Below are positions 17,451 through 25,343 of a stretch of 64,000 nucleotides of DNA, piece by piece (within the stretch, counting starts at the first letter, position 1; each line of letters starts with the position of its first letter). The notes beneath the pieces are model-generated. The model saw only the letters and a program-made list of their open reading frames with translations, was not told the origin of the DNA and made no database searches. The DNA is from Nocardia sp. NBC_01329. GTDB lineage: Bacteria; Actinomycetota; Actinomycetes; Mycobacteriales; Mycobacteriaceae. The DNA is taken from contig NZ_CP108381.1 of assembly GCF_035956715.1 (NCBI RefSeq), forward strand, positions 3,876,001 to 3,940,000, written 5' to 3'. Made by a program: the position numbers and the translations under genes.

Positions 17451-17474
17451 CAGCCGGTTCGATCGGCGGAGCGG

Positions 17475-17903
17475 TTACTCCTCGAACCTTCTGCGGAAGC
17501 GATCTTCCATCCGCTCGGTGAACCCACCCGAGCGCCGCGGGCGGCCGCGCCCACCGGCCCGCTCCGACGATCCGGCTTCCGGCGGATCGCCCGGCGAACC
17601 GCCGCCGCGACCCGGCGAGGCGCCCTTGGCGCCACCGAGCAGGAGGAGCACTCCCGCACCGAACATCACGATGAATCCGATCAGACTGATGATCGGGAAG
17701 CCGCCGGGTCTCACCGGAAGGGCGATACCCGCGACGAGTAGGACAAGGCCGAGTACGAACAAGGCCGCGGCCTGGAGTCGACGACGACTCGAGGTCGTAC
17801 GAAGACGTCCGCCGCGGACTGACGACGCGAACTTCGGATCCTCAGCATAGAGAGCGCTCTCGATCTGTTCGAGCATGCGCTGCTCGTGCTCGGAGAGTGG
17901 CAC
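17475..17903 (-). CDS. DUF3040 membrane protein
   Basis: The 142-residue product begins MPLSEHEQRMLEQIESALYAEDP, the hallmark of DUF3040 proteins. Two hydrophobic helices follow (about residues 43-62 and 68-92), then a glycine- and arginine-rich cytoplasmic tail. The family is restricted to actinobacteria and has no established function. In mycobacteria a homologue also sits next to mraZ, so a link to envelope growth is plausible but unproven. The start is GTG 17903. Confidence 0.85.
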   Translation of the reverse strand: MPLSEHEQRMLEQIESALYAEDPKFASSVRGGRLRTTSSRRRLQAAALFVLGLVLLVAGIALPVRPGGFPIISLIGFIVMFGAGVLLLLGGAKGASPGRGGGSPGDPPEAGSSERAGGRGRPRRSGGFTERMEDRFRRRFEE

Positions 17904-17930
17904 GGTACCTCCCCCGGCACTAGGACGTGG

Positions 17931-17978
17931 CTGTCGCCTCCGGGTAGGCGACAGATAACCCCTTGGCGGCTATCTGTC
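17931..17978 (-). promoter_or_regulatory. Mutually exclusive hairpins in the DUF3040 leader
   Basis: CTGTCGCCT (17931-17939) can pair with AGGCGACAG (17946-17954). The overlapping GACAGATA (17950-17957) can instead pair with TATCTGTC (17971-17978). The shared segment means only one stem can form at a time, a layout typical of attenuators. The elements lie 28-75 bases before the DUF3040 start. Confidence 0.4.
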
Positions 17979-18097
17979 ATCAATGATACGAGTTCGCCAA
18001 GAGCGGTACCACCATATGGGTGCAGCCGAGCGAAGTTCGTCGCCGGATCGAATCCGACCGGAGCCGAATGCTGAGGTCCGGCGGCCGATGGCGGCGT

Positions 18098-18535
18098 CTA
18101 GCGGGGCGTGTCGTGGTCGTCACCGGCGGCGCGCAGCCGGGCGGCCGGTGCGATGAGATCCTCGACGTCGTGCAGGAAGGCGCCGACCCGCGAAGCGAAC
18201 TCGTCGGCCCACTCTTCGTCGACCTCCCGGGGCAATCCGGCCTCCAGGGCCGCCCTCGTCGCGGAATGGCCGCTGAAATAGTCCGCCCACATCACGAATT
18301 CGGGTGCGGCGCGCTGCAACATGACCCACGCGTTACGCGATCGTGCCCGCGGCGCGGTGTCTGCGCCGGTGAGTGCCAACACCGCTCCGGCACCGCGCAG
18401 GGCCGCCAGATAGGCGACGCGGAACCGCTCCCGTGGATCCCGCTCCCCCGCCGCCTCCATGAGCAGCCCGTCGGCGCGCCGCAGCAGCATCCCCGCCCGT
18501 CCCGGTTGCACCGGGTGAACGCTTCGATCCGACAT
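18098..18535 (-). CDS. SAV_6107-type HEPN-domain protein
   Basis: The 145-residue helical protein has the pattern of the actinobacterial SAV_6107 HEPN family: an N-terminal LLRRADGLLMEAA helix, AYLAALRGAGAVLAL, and ARSRNAWVMLQRAAPEFVMWADYF. HEPN domains often bind or cleave RNA or partner with nucleotidyltransferases, but this subfamily has no proven role. No obvious RxxxxH nuclease motif is present. It is transcribed towards the DUF3040 gene and divergently from the GNAT gene. Start ATG 18535. Confidence 0.65.
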   Translation of the reverse strand: MSDRSVHPVQPGRAGMLLRRADGLLMEAAGERDPRERFRVAYLAALRGAGAVLALTGADTAPRARSRNAWVMLQRAAPEFVMWADYFSGHSATRAALEAGLPREVDEEWADEFASRVGAFLHDVEDLIAPAARLRAAGDDHDTPR

Positions 18536-18733
18536 GGCCGTCCCTCCATATCTCGCCCGTCACACCCCGCGGCGGTCCACCGGTATGGCAGGCTGAGCGT
18601 GCACCGTGGGGGGCCGAACAGGCATTCGAACGTTTGGCTCGAGCTTGAATATAGAGACGACCACCGACATGTTCGTGTGCCCGAACCCGCAGCTCCGCCC
18701 CCACCGACCGCGAAAGAGCCCACCGATACCGCA

Positions 18734-19348
18734 ATGACCGCCGTCAAGTCGAACCATCTCCCAGCTCCGGTCGTCGTCGACCTCTCGGTAACCGCGCTAC
18801 GCGCCCGCCTGCACGACGCACTGGCCGTGTACGTCGCAGCCATGGACTATCCGCGCGGTACCGAGCACCATCGCGCACCGATGTGGACCGAGCACACCCA
18901 CCGCGCCGGCTGGCAGGCGGTCGCCGCGTTGGTCCCCGAGGACAGCGGCGAAATCGACCTGCGCCGCTCCCCCATCGTGGCCATCGCCTACGGATACCGC
19001 GGTGGACCACATCAATGGTGGCAACAGCAGGTACACGCGGGTATGCGCCGGGCCGGCTGGCCGGAACCGGCCGCCCAGCAGCTGCTCGGCGACTATTTCG
19101 AACTCACCGAACTCCATGTGCACCCGAGCGCGCAGGGCCGCGGTATCGGCGCGACCCTGTTGCAGCGCCTACTGCGGGACCGCCCCGAACACGCGGTCCT
19201 GTTGTCCACTCCGGAGGTGGGCGAGGAGGACAACCGGGCCTGGCGCCTGTACCGGCGGATGGGCTTCCGGGATGTACTGCGTGATTTCGTCTTCGCCGGT
19301 GACACCCGCCGCTTCGGGATCCTCGGCCGGTCGCTGCCGCTGCCATGA
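18734..19348 (+). CDS. GNAT-family N-acetyltransferase
   Basis: The 204-residue product has the acetyl-CoA binding signature ELHVHPSAQGRGIGATLLQRLL (motif A, around residues 121-142) followed by a RAWRLYRRMGF segment (motif B), so it belongs to the GNAT fold. The substrate is unknown. An Rv2170-like gene lies at the same place in M. tuberculosis as I recall. ATG 18734 is the first plausible start, but no good ribosome site precedes it. Its stop overlaps the start of the CrtO-like gene by ATGA, so it shares an operon with carotenoid genes. Confidence 0.85.
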   Translation: MTAVKSNHLPAPVVVDLSVTALRARLHDALAVYVAAMDYPRGTEHHRAPMWTEHTHRAGWQAVAALVPEDSGEIDLRRSPIVAIAYGYRGGPHQWWQQQVHAGMRRAGWPEPAAQQLLGDYFELTELHVHPSAQGRGIGATLLQRLLRDRPEHAVLLSTPEVGEEDNRAWRLYRRMGFRDVLRDFVFAGDTRRFGILGRSLPLP

Positions 19349-20910
19349 GTGTGGTGATCATCGGCTCCGGCCACAACGCGCTGGTGGCAGCCTGCTATCT
19401 GGCGCGGAAGGGTCGCCGGGTCCGGGTGCTGGAAAGCGATACCGTCCTGGGCGGGGCGGTCTCGACCGTGGAGCGGTTCCCGGGCCACCGCGTCGACCGA
19501 GGGTCCTCGGCACATCTCATGGTCCGCCACACCGGGATCCTCGAGGAACTCGAACTGGACCGGTTCGGACTGCGCTACCTCGACTGCGATCCCTGGGCGT
19601 TCGCCCCGGCCTGCACGGAAACCGGGGCACCCCCGATCGTGTTCCATCGCGACCTCAATCGGACCTGTGCCTCGGTGGCCGCCGCCTGCGGGGAGCGCGA
19701 CGCCGCCGCGTACCGGCGCTTCGTGGGGGTGTGGGAACCCCGGGCACGGCGGGTGATGCGCTCGTTCGGCGGGGCACCGACACCGGGCCGGCTGCTGCGG
19801 TCGTTCTGGGGCCTCGATGCCCGTGACGGTGGAAGCGCGCTGTCGCGGGAATTCCTGCAGTCCGGTGACACACTCCTGGACACATGGTTCGACGACGAGC
19901 GGCTGAAGGCAGCACTGGCCTGGTTCGGCGCCCAGTCGGGACCCCCGATGTCGGAACCGGGTACCGCGCCGATGGTGGCGTTCGCGGCCCTGATGCACAC
20001 GCTGCCGCCGGGCCGGGCGATAGGCGGTAGCGGCGCTCTCACCGAGGCGCTGGTGGCACGATTGCGCAGCGACGGCGGGGAGATCGTGGCCGGCGACGCC
20101 GTCACCGCGCTGACCCGTCGCAGGGACGGCTGGCGAGCCGGCACCGCGTCGGGACGCGAATACGACGCCGAGACCGTGATCGCGGGGACCCATATCCTCA
20201 CCACACTCGACCTGCTGCGAGCCGGCGGATTCGATCCGGAACCGCTCGAGCGGTGGCGGCGGCGGATCCGGGTCGGGCCCGGAATCGGCATGGTGGTGCG
20301 GGTCGCGTCCAGCGCCCTTCCGCAGTACGCGGGCGCGACGACCGCCGAATCGGGGCCGGGGCTCCAACTGCTGGTGGCGGATCGTCGCCGGTTGGCACTG
20401 GCGCACGGTAGTGCCCTCGGCGGTCGGCTCCCGCCGCGGCCGGTCGTACTCGCCATGAGCTTCAGCGCACTGGATCCGAGTATCGCGCCCGCCGGGCAAC
20501 ATCAGCTGTCCCTGTGGTCGCAGTGGCATCCCTATCGACTCACCGACGAGGGCGGCTGGCCCCGGCACCGCGAACCCGAAGCGGACCGGATCATCGCCGA
20601 GTTGGACCACTACGCACCGGGTTTCGCCGAGTCGGTACTGGACCGGCACATCCAGACCCCGCTCGACCTGGAACGTGAGATGGGACTGCGCGGAGGCAAC
20701 GTCATGCATGTGGAGATGAGCCTCGATCAGATGATGCTGTGGCGGCCGCTCCCGGAACTCTCCGGGCAGCGGGTACCCGGCGCGCCGGGTCTCTACCTGA
20801 CCGGCGCGTCTACGCACCCCGGCGGCGGCGTGTCCGGAGCGAGCGGCCGCACCGCCGCGCACCTGGTGCTCCGGGACAGTCGCGGAATGCGCGCGTGGAT
20901 ACGCCGCTGA
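19345..20910 (+). CDS. CrtO-like carotenoid oxidoreductase (FAD-dependent)
   Basis: The 521-residue protein begins MSVVIIGSGHNALVAACYLA, a Rossmann FAD motif with the GHN form typical of CrtO-type ketolases and related phytoene-desaturase-like enzymes. An N-terminal GGAVST segment and the C-terminal PGLYLTGASTHPGGGVSGASG motif complete the family pattern. CrtO enzymes add a 4-keto group to beta-rings, but relatives oxidise or desaturate other ends, so the reaction cannot be fixed from sequence. It is coupled to the GNAT gene (4-base overlap) and to the CruF-like gene (16-base overlap). Confidence 0.75.
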   Translation: MSVVIIGSGHNALVAACYLARKGRRVRVLESDTVLGGAVSTVERFPGHRVDRGSSAHLMVRHTGILEELELDRFGLRYLDCDPWAFAPACTETGAPPIVFHRDLNRTCASVAAACGERDAAAYRRFVGVWEPRARRVMRSFGGAPTPGRLLRSFWGLDARDGGSALSREFLQSGDTLLDTWFDDERLKAALAWFGAQSGPPMSEPGTAPMVAFAALMHTLPPGRAIGGSGALTEALVARLRSDGGEIVAGDAVTALTRRRDGWRAGTASGREYDAETVIAGTHILTTLDLLRAGGFDPEPLERWRRRIRVGPGIGMVVRVASSALPQYAGATTAESGPGLQLLVADRRRLALAHGSALGGRLPPRPVVLAMSFSALDPSIAPAGQHQLSLWSQWHPYRLTDEGGWPRHREPEADRIIAELDHYAPGFAESVLDRHIQTPLDLEREMGLRGGNVMHVEMSLDQMMLWRPLPELSGQRVPGAPGLYLTGASTHPGGGVSGASGRTAAHLVLRDSRGMRAWIRR

Positions 20911-21743
20911 CCGGCCCGGGGTCGCGCACTGTGCGGCGCCGCGATCTGCTGCCGGCCGGTCTGCTGGTCGTGCTGATCGGAACACAGATCGCCTACCCGC
21001 TCACCGACGACACGGCCCGTGATGCGGTGACGGTGGCCGTGGTCCTGCTGTCCGCCGGTACGGCCCTGCTGCACGCGGCGGTGACCCGCGGCATCCGTTA
21101 CGCGGCCGGGTTCGCGGTGATCGTGTCCGGGATCGGGTTGCTGGCCGAGGCCGTCGGCACGGCGACCGGGATACCGTTCGGGGCCTACGACTACGCGGAC
21201 GGACGGATCGGACCGGAACTGTTCGGGGTGCCGCTGGCGGTCCCTCTCGCCTGGACCGGCGGACTGTATCCGATCTGGGTGGTCGCGGGCCTGGTGTGCC
21301 CGGTAGCCGCGGCCCGGATCGCTGCCACCGCGGTGAGCGCGGTGGGCTGGGACCTGTTCCTGGATCCGCAGATGGTGGCCGACGGGCAGTGGCGCTGGGT
21401 GGCCACCGATTCCGGGCTGCCGGGGATCGCGGAGATCCCCTGGACGAACTACCTCGGCTGGCTGGGGGTGGCGACGGTGATGGCCGTCGCGCTCACGGTG
21501 TGGGAGCGATCCGCCGCCCGATCCGAGCGGATCGGGGTGCCCGTGCTGATGTTCCTGTGGACCTGGCTCGGCTCGGCACTGGCGCACGCGGTGTTCCTCG
21601 GACTGCCGTACTCGGCGGTCTACGGCGGTCTCGTCCTCGGAATTCTCGGGGTCGCTCTGCTGGTCCGGCTGGTGCGCGACGCCGCCGACCGCGCAACCGG
21701 GCACGATCGGCGAACCGTCGGGCCCGTCGCATGGCGTGGGTGA
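20895..21743 (+). CDS. cruF: CruF-like carotenoid hydratase (membrane protein)
   Basis: This 282-residue integral membrane protein (about seven helices) matches the carotenoid biosynthesis protein family that includes CruF, a 1',2'-hydratase of acyclic psi ends. Diagnostic segments are GAYDYADGRIGPELFGVPLA, PLAWTGGLYPIW and AVGWDLFLDPQMVA with the acidic residues thought to be catalytic. The GTG at 20895 lies inside the end of the CrtO-like gene, preceded by a weak GGAA. Hydration of lycopene would create a tertiary hydroxyl that the nearby glycosyltransferase could use. Confidence 0.78.
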   Translation: MDTPLTGPGSRTVRRRDLLPAGLLVVLIGTQIAYPLTDDTARDAVTVAVVLLSAGTALLHAAVTRGIRYAAGFAVIVSGIGLLAEAVGTATGIPFGAYDYADGRIGPELFGVPLAVPLAWTGGLYPIWVVAGLVCPVAAARIAATAVSAVGWDLFLDPQMVADGQWRWVATDSGLPGIAEIPWTNYLGWLGVATVMAVALTVWERSAARSERIGVPVLMFLWTWLGSALAHAVFLGLPYSAVYGGLVLGILGVALLVRLVRDAADRATGHDRRTVGPVAWRG

Positions 21744-21759
21744 GTTCCGGCCTGGCACC

Positions 21760-22539
21760 ATGTCATCCGTGCCTCCGAGTCCCGTTACCGCGAAACCCGG
21801 CTCCCCGGTCCCCGCTCCGCGCTCGCGCCACCGTCTGCGGTCGCGGATAGCCGCGGCCGTCGTCCTGGCCGCTCTGCTCACACCCGCGCTGGCCGGCTGC
21901 CTCCGGGTCCAGGCATCGATGGGCCTGTCGTCCAACGACCGGGTCTCGGGCCGGATCGTCGCCGCGGTCGTACCGGAGAACAGTGAGGACAAGGGTCCGC
22001 AGCTCACGGCCCCGGAAGCGCTGGCCGCCAAGGTCCGCATCGAGCCGTACAACCAGGACGGATACATCGGCAGCGAGGTGTACTTCGACGATCTGAACTT
22101 CGGCGAGGTGGAACAGCTGTCGCAGATGTCGGAGCAGGCACAGGGCCTGTTCGACCTGAAATTCCAGCGCAACGGCGACCTGGTCAGCCTCAACGGCCGG
22201 GTGGATCTGGAAACGCTGGCCCCGCACGGGTCGGATGTGCAGTTGAGTGTGGCGTTCCCGGCCCGGGTCGCCAAGACCAACGGCAACCGCGAGGGTGATT
22301 CGGTGGTCTCCTGGAAACTTCCCGCCGGCGAGGTCAGCACTGTCCGCGCCGAAGTGGGTTACGCCGATCCGAACACCCGCTCCTTCGCGGGCTGGGCCGG
22401 GATCGTCGGCGGTCTCACGCTCGCGGTCGCGGCCGTGGTGATCGCGCTCGCCTATGTGGACCGCAATCCACCGGCGCCGGGCGGACCGGCCGGGTTCTCC
22501 CTGCGACGTTGGTGGGACCAGGTCAAATCCGACGCGTGA
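21760..22539 (+). CDS. lppM: Lipoprotein LppM
   Basis: The product (259 residues from ATG 21760) has a basic start, a hydrophobic segment and the lipobox LAGC, so it is a secreted lipoprotein. A mature domain of about 160 residues (starting LRVQASMGLSSNDRVSGRI) follows, then a second membrane helix around GIVGGLTLAVAAVVIALAYV and a short basic tail. This matches mycobacterial LppM (Rv2171), an envelope protein whose domain was reported to bind phosphatidylinositol mannosides. A GTG at 21736 is another possible start. Its stop overlaps the glycosyltransferase start by GTGA, which places it in the carotenoid run. Confidence 0.82.
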   Translation: MSSVPPSPVTAKPGSPVPAPRSRHRLRSRIAAAVVLAALLTPALAGCLRVQASMGLSSNDRVSGRIVAAVVPENSEDKGPQLTAPEALAAKVRIEPYNQDGYIGSEVYFDDLNFGEVEQLSQMSEQAQGLFDLKFQRNGDLVSLNGRVDLETLAPHGSDVQLSVAFPARVAKTNGNREGDSVVSWKLPAGEVSTVRAEVGYADPNTRSFAGWAGIVGGLTLAVAAVVIALAYVDRNPPAPGGPAGFSLRRWWDQVKSDA

Positions 22540-23738
22540 GACCGGCCGTGCGAGTTCCGCGGGCCTCGATCCGGCGCGTGGTGAGCGTGGGCACCGGTTT
22601 CGCTGTGGGCGGTGCCGCGCTCACCGCCTGGAACCGGCTCACCGTGCCTCGCTTGCCCCCCGACCCCGCTCCGGTCACCGAAGCCGTCACGGTCTGTGTG
22701 CCCGCACGCGACGAGGCCGCGCTGCTGCCCGGCCTGATCGGTGACCTGCGCGCCCAAACCGGCATCCAGCGATTGCGCATCCTCGTCCTCGACGATGTCT
22801 CCACCGACGGCACCGCCGCAACCGCCGTCCGGGCGATGGAGGGCGACCCGCGATGCGAACTGCTTCGTGGCACGACCGGACCGCCACCGGGATGGACGGG
22901 CAAAGCGGCCGCCTGCGCCGCGCTGGCCGAACACGCCGGGCGCACCGGCGGCGGGGACGGGGTGCTGGTTTTCCTCGACGCCGATATCCGGCTCGCGCCG
23001 AACGCGCTGGCCGCAGCCGTGGGACAGCTTCGCCGGGACGGTCTCGCGTTGCTGGCGCCATGGCCGCGACAGCGAGCCGAAACCGTGGCCGAGCGCCTGG
23101 TACAACCGCTGCTGTGCTGGTCGTGGGCGTCCACCCTGCCGGTGGCCTGGGCCGATCGCGGTTCCCGGACCTCGACCGTGGTCGCCTGTGGCCAGTTCCT
23201 GGTATTCGACGCGGCGAGCTACCGAGCGATCGGCGGGCACCGGCCGGTGGCCGGCAGTGTGACCGAAGATCTCGATATCGCACGGACGCTGCGGCGCACC
23301 GGCCACCGGAGCGCGGTGGTGATGGCGGGTGAGCGGGCGCAGACCCGGATGTACCGGAGCGCGGGCGAACTGGCGGCCGGTTACAGCCGCTGGCTCTGGT
23401 CGGCTTACGGCGGTTCGGCCACCGGTGGCGTGGCCGTGGGCGCTGTCGCTGTCTGGGCGTACTGGGTGCCCCCGCTGGCTGCCGTCGTGGGTCACGGCAG
23501 CCTCCGCCGGACCGGCCTGATCGGCTACACCGCCGCCGTCGCGGGGCGGCTGCTGGCCAGCGCTCTGGAAACCGGACGACGGCCGGGCCCGCACGACCTC
23601 GTCGACGCTCTGGCACATCCGGTGTCGGTCGCCACCTACCTCGCACTGTGGCAACACTCACACCGCGCTCACCGGCGCAACGCTCTGACCTGGCGAGGGC
23701 GCCCTCTGATGTCCCGCCAAGAGCTGGATTCTCGCTGA
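22536..23738 (+). CDS. GT2 glycosyltransferase, probably carotenoid-specific
   Basis: The 400-residue protein shows an N-terminal membrane-like segment, the GT2 nucleotide-sugar fold (VTVCVPARDEAALLPGLI, LDDVSTDGT), the DxD-type FLDADIRL, and GQFLVFDAASYRAIGGH. VTEDLDIARTLRRTGH with the ED catalytic pair follows, then RMYRSAGELAAGYSRWL and two or three C-terminal helices. This pattern is shared by CruC/CruG, CrtQ and HpnB type enzymes that act on lipid acceptors. Position after CruF and LppM suggests a carotenoid hydroxyl as acceptor. That is inference; a hopanoid or other polyprenyl acceptor is possible. Confidence 0.75.
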   Translation: MRPAVRVPRASIRRVVSVGTGFAVGGAALTAWNRLTVPRLPPDPAPVTEAVTVCVPARDEAALLPGLIGDLRAQTGIQRLRILVLDDVSTDGTAATAVRAMEGDPRCELLRGTTGPPPGWTGKAAACAALAEHAGRTGGGDGVLVFLDADIRLAPNALAAAVGQLRRDGLALLAPWPRQRAETVAERLVQPLLCWSWASTLPVAWADRGSRTSTVVACGQFLVFDAASYRAIGGHRPVAGSVTEDLDIARTLRRTGHRSAVVMAGERAQTRMYRSAGELAAGYSRWLWSAYGGSATGGVAVGAVAVWAYWVPPLAAVVGHGSLRRTGLIGYTAAVAGRLLASALETGRRPGPHDLVDALAHPVSVATYLALWQHSHRAHRRNALTWRGRPLMSRQELDSR

Positions 23739-23839
23739 TTCTTGGCCTTGTGCCCGCCCTGTGCCCGGCCGATGATGAATCCGCCCGGCACGACCGGCGG
23801 GCAGGGCCGTCACGGCCCGGGTTTCGAGGAGGCGCCACC

Positions 23840-24199
23840 ATGACCATCGTCGGCCACACCAGCGTCGATACCACCTGGACGCAATGGCTCGAGCGGTGCT
23901 CGATCCGGCTGCGCAGCCCGCACAACACCAGCGACCCGATCGCCCGGCATCGGCTCGGCGAAGCACCGGAACAGCTACCGGGCCTGCCCGGTACGTGGTG
24001 GGTGATCGACGGCCGTGTCTTCATCGCGGCCAAACCCGGCGACCGGCTCGATCACGCCGGTGAGCGGATCGCCGGTATCGAGATCATCGATCCGATCGAC
24101 GGCGCGCCGGGACTCATCCTGCGTCAGGACGACCGCGCGCTCGAGGTGGTCCGCCGGGGCGACCTCATCGCGGTCAACGTCTACGGCCCGGCCGACTGA
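23840..24199 (+). CDS. Unrecognised 119-residue protein
   Basis: The frame has a good ribosome site (GAGGAGG seven bases before ATG 23840) and neighbour-like codon use, so it is probably a gene. The soluble product has a tryptophan-rich start (TTWTQWLERCSIRL), a central LPGTWWVIDGRVFIAA segment and an EVVRRGDLIAVNVYG end. I recognise no family. It lies 101 bases after the glycosyltransferase and faces metF tail to tail, with only 16 bases between the stop codons and no clear terminator. Confidence 0.7.
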   Translation: MTIVGHTSVDTTWTQWLERCSIRLRSPHNTSDPIARHRLGEAPEQLPGLPGTWWVIDGRVFIAAKPGDRLDHAGERIAGIEIIDPIDGAPGLILRQDDRALEVVRRGDLIAVNVYGPAD

Positions 24200-24215
24200 A
24201 GCCGAAACCCGCCGC

Positions 24216-25217
24216 TCAGGCGCTGAGTGGCGCCGCGGTGACGCCGTAACCCAGGTTGGTGAGCACCTCGCCGGTCGCCTTGGCGAAGTTCAGGGTGATG
24301 AAGTGCAGGCACGGGGCGCCTTCGGCGATCAACCGCTCGCCCATCTCGGTCGCGATCTCGATCCCGGCGGCACGAACGGCGGCGCGATCCTCCTCCGGTC
24401 CCGAACCGGCAGCCAGACGCAATCGCTCCAACACACGGTCCGGTAGCGGCCGGCCACACAGCTCTTCGGCCCGTTCCACCGTGCGCAGCGAGGTGATCGG
24501 CATCAACTCCGGAATGATCGGTTTGGCCCCCTCCACCGGGTCCAGTGCCGCGACCCGATCGCGCAGCCGCAGGTAGTCGTCGACGTCGAAGAACATCTGG
24601 GTGATCGAATACTCGGCGCCCGCACGCAGTTTCGCCGCGAGGTGTCTCGTATCGTGGTCGAGGTCGATCGAACGATGGTGGCCCTGTGGGAACGAGGCCA
24701 CTCCGACATGGAAATCACCGAGGTCACGCACGATCCGGACCAATTCCTCGGCGTACTCCACCCCACCGGGGTGCCGGTGCCATTCACCGAGCGGATCGCC
24801 CGGCGGATCACCGCGCAGCACGAGGATATTGCTGATCCCGGAATCGGCGTAGGCCCCGACGATCGACCGCAGCTCGGCGACACTGTGCCCGACCGCGGTG
24901 AGATGACCGACCGGTAACAAGGTGGTCTGCAGGGCGAGCTCGCCGGTGACGCGTACCGTGCGGTCGCGGGTGCTGCCGCCGGCGCCGTAGGTCATCGAGA
25001 CGAACGCCGGATGCATCCGCTCGAAGGTGCGTACCGCGCGCCACAACCGCTGTTCACCGGCCTCGTCGCGGGGCGGGGAGAACTCCACGGAGAAGGGCAC
25101 AGCGCCGTCGGCGTGCCGGCCCAGACTCTGCACGACCGAAGGCGTCGCGGAGACGGCCGGTGACGTGGGAGACGGCCGGCCAGGGGTCGGGAGTCCCCGC
25201 GCGTTGTCGAAAGTCAC
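24216..25217 (-). CDS. metF: Methylenetetrahydrofolate reductase-like protein
   Basis: MetF reduces 5,10-methylene-THF to 5-methyl-THF for methionine synthesis. The 333-residue product has the TIM-barrel pattern: PFSVEFSPPRDE near residue 40, SMTYGAGGSTRDRT, ILVLRGDPPGDP, GVASFPQGH and ITQMFFDVDDY. A mycobacterial gene (Rv2172c) lies at the same place. It reads divergently from the prenyl diphosphate synthase gene, with 126 bases between starts that should hold both promoters. The start is GTG 25217; the first 35 residues are not conserved. Confidence 0.88.
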   Translation of the reverse strand: MTFDNARGLPTPGRPSPTSPAVSATPSVVQSLGRHADGAVPFSVEFSPPRDEAGEQRLWRAVRTFERMHPAFVSMTYGAGGSTRDRTVRVTGELALQTTLLPVGHLTAVGHSVAELRSIVGAYADSGISNILVLRGDPPGDPLGEWHRHPGGVEYAEELVRIVRDLGDFHVGVASFPQGHHRSIDLDHDTRHLAAKLRAGAEYSITQMFFDVDDYLRLRDRVAALDPVEGAKPIIPELMPITSLRTVERAEELCGRPLPDRVLERLRLAAGSGPEEDRAAVRAAGIEIATEMGERLIAEGAPCLHFITLNFAKATGEVLTNLGYGVTAAPLSA

Positions 25218-25343
25218 CGGCTCAGTCTAGAGCCGGCCTCGGCACCTGCCCCGACTGTCTCCCACTCGGCCCACGACCCGATCCCGACCAGCTCCCGCGC
25301 GCGCGTATTCTGCGATCAGGTCCCGCCGCAGCGGCGGGCGAAC

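Larger units (their letters stand above)
16992..17474 (-). promoter_or_regulatory. mraZ upstream control region
   Basis: The 483-base gap between the DUF3040 gene and mraZ holds no long gene. It contains three MraZ-type boxes facing mraZ, a very short frame with a consensus ribosome site, a 7-bp inverted repeat, a second box cluster on the opposite strand and a strong hairpin. Each has its own entry. Confidence 0.7.

Noticed and set aside
18600..18670. LexA-like box (TTCGAACGTTTG) between the HEPN and GNAT genes
   Set aside because: Only one half-site resembles the actinobacterial SOS box CGAAC-N4-GTTCG; the second half is missing.
19093..20985. A 630-codon minus-strand frame opposite the CrtO-like gene
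   Set aside because: Its product is low-complexity and Arg/His/Gln-rich, and the plus strand has a complete FAD-dependent oxidoreductase with family motifs.
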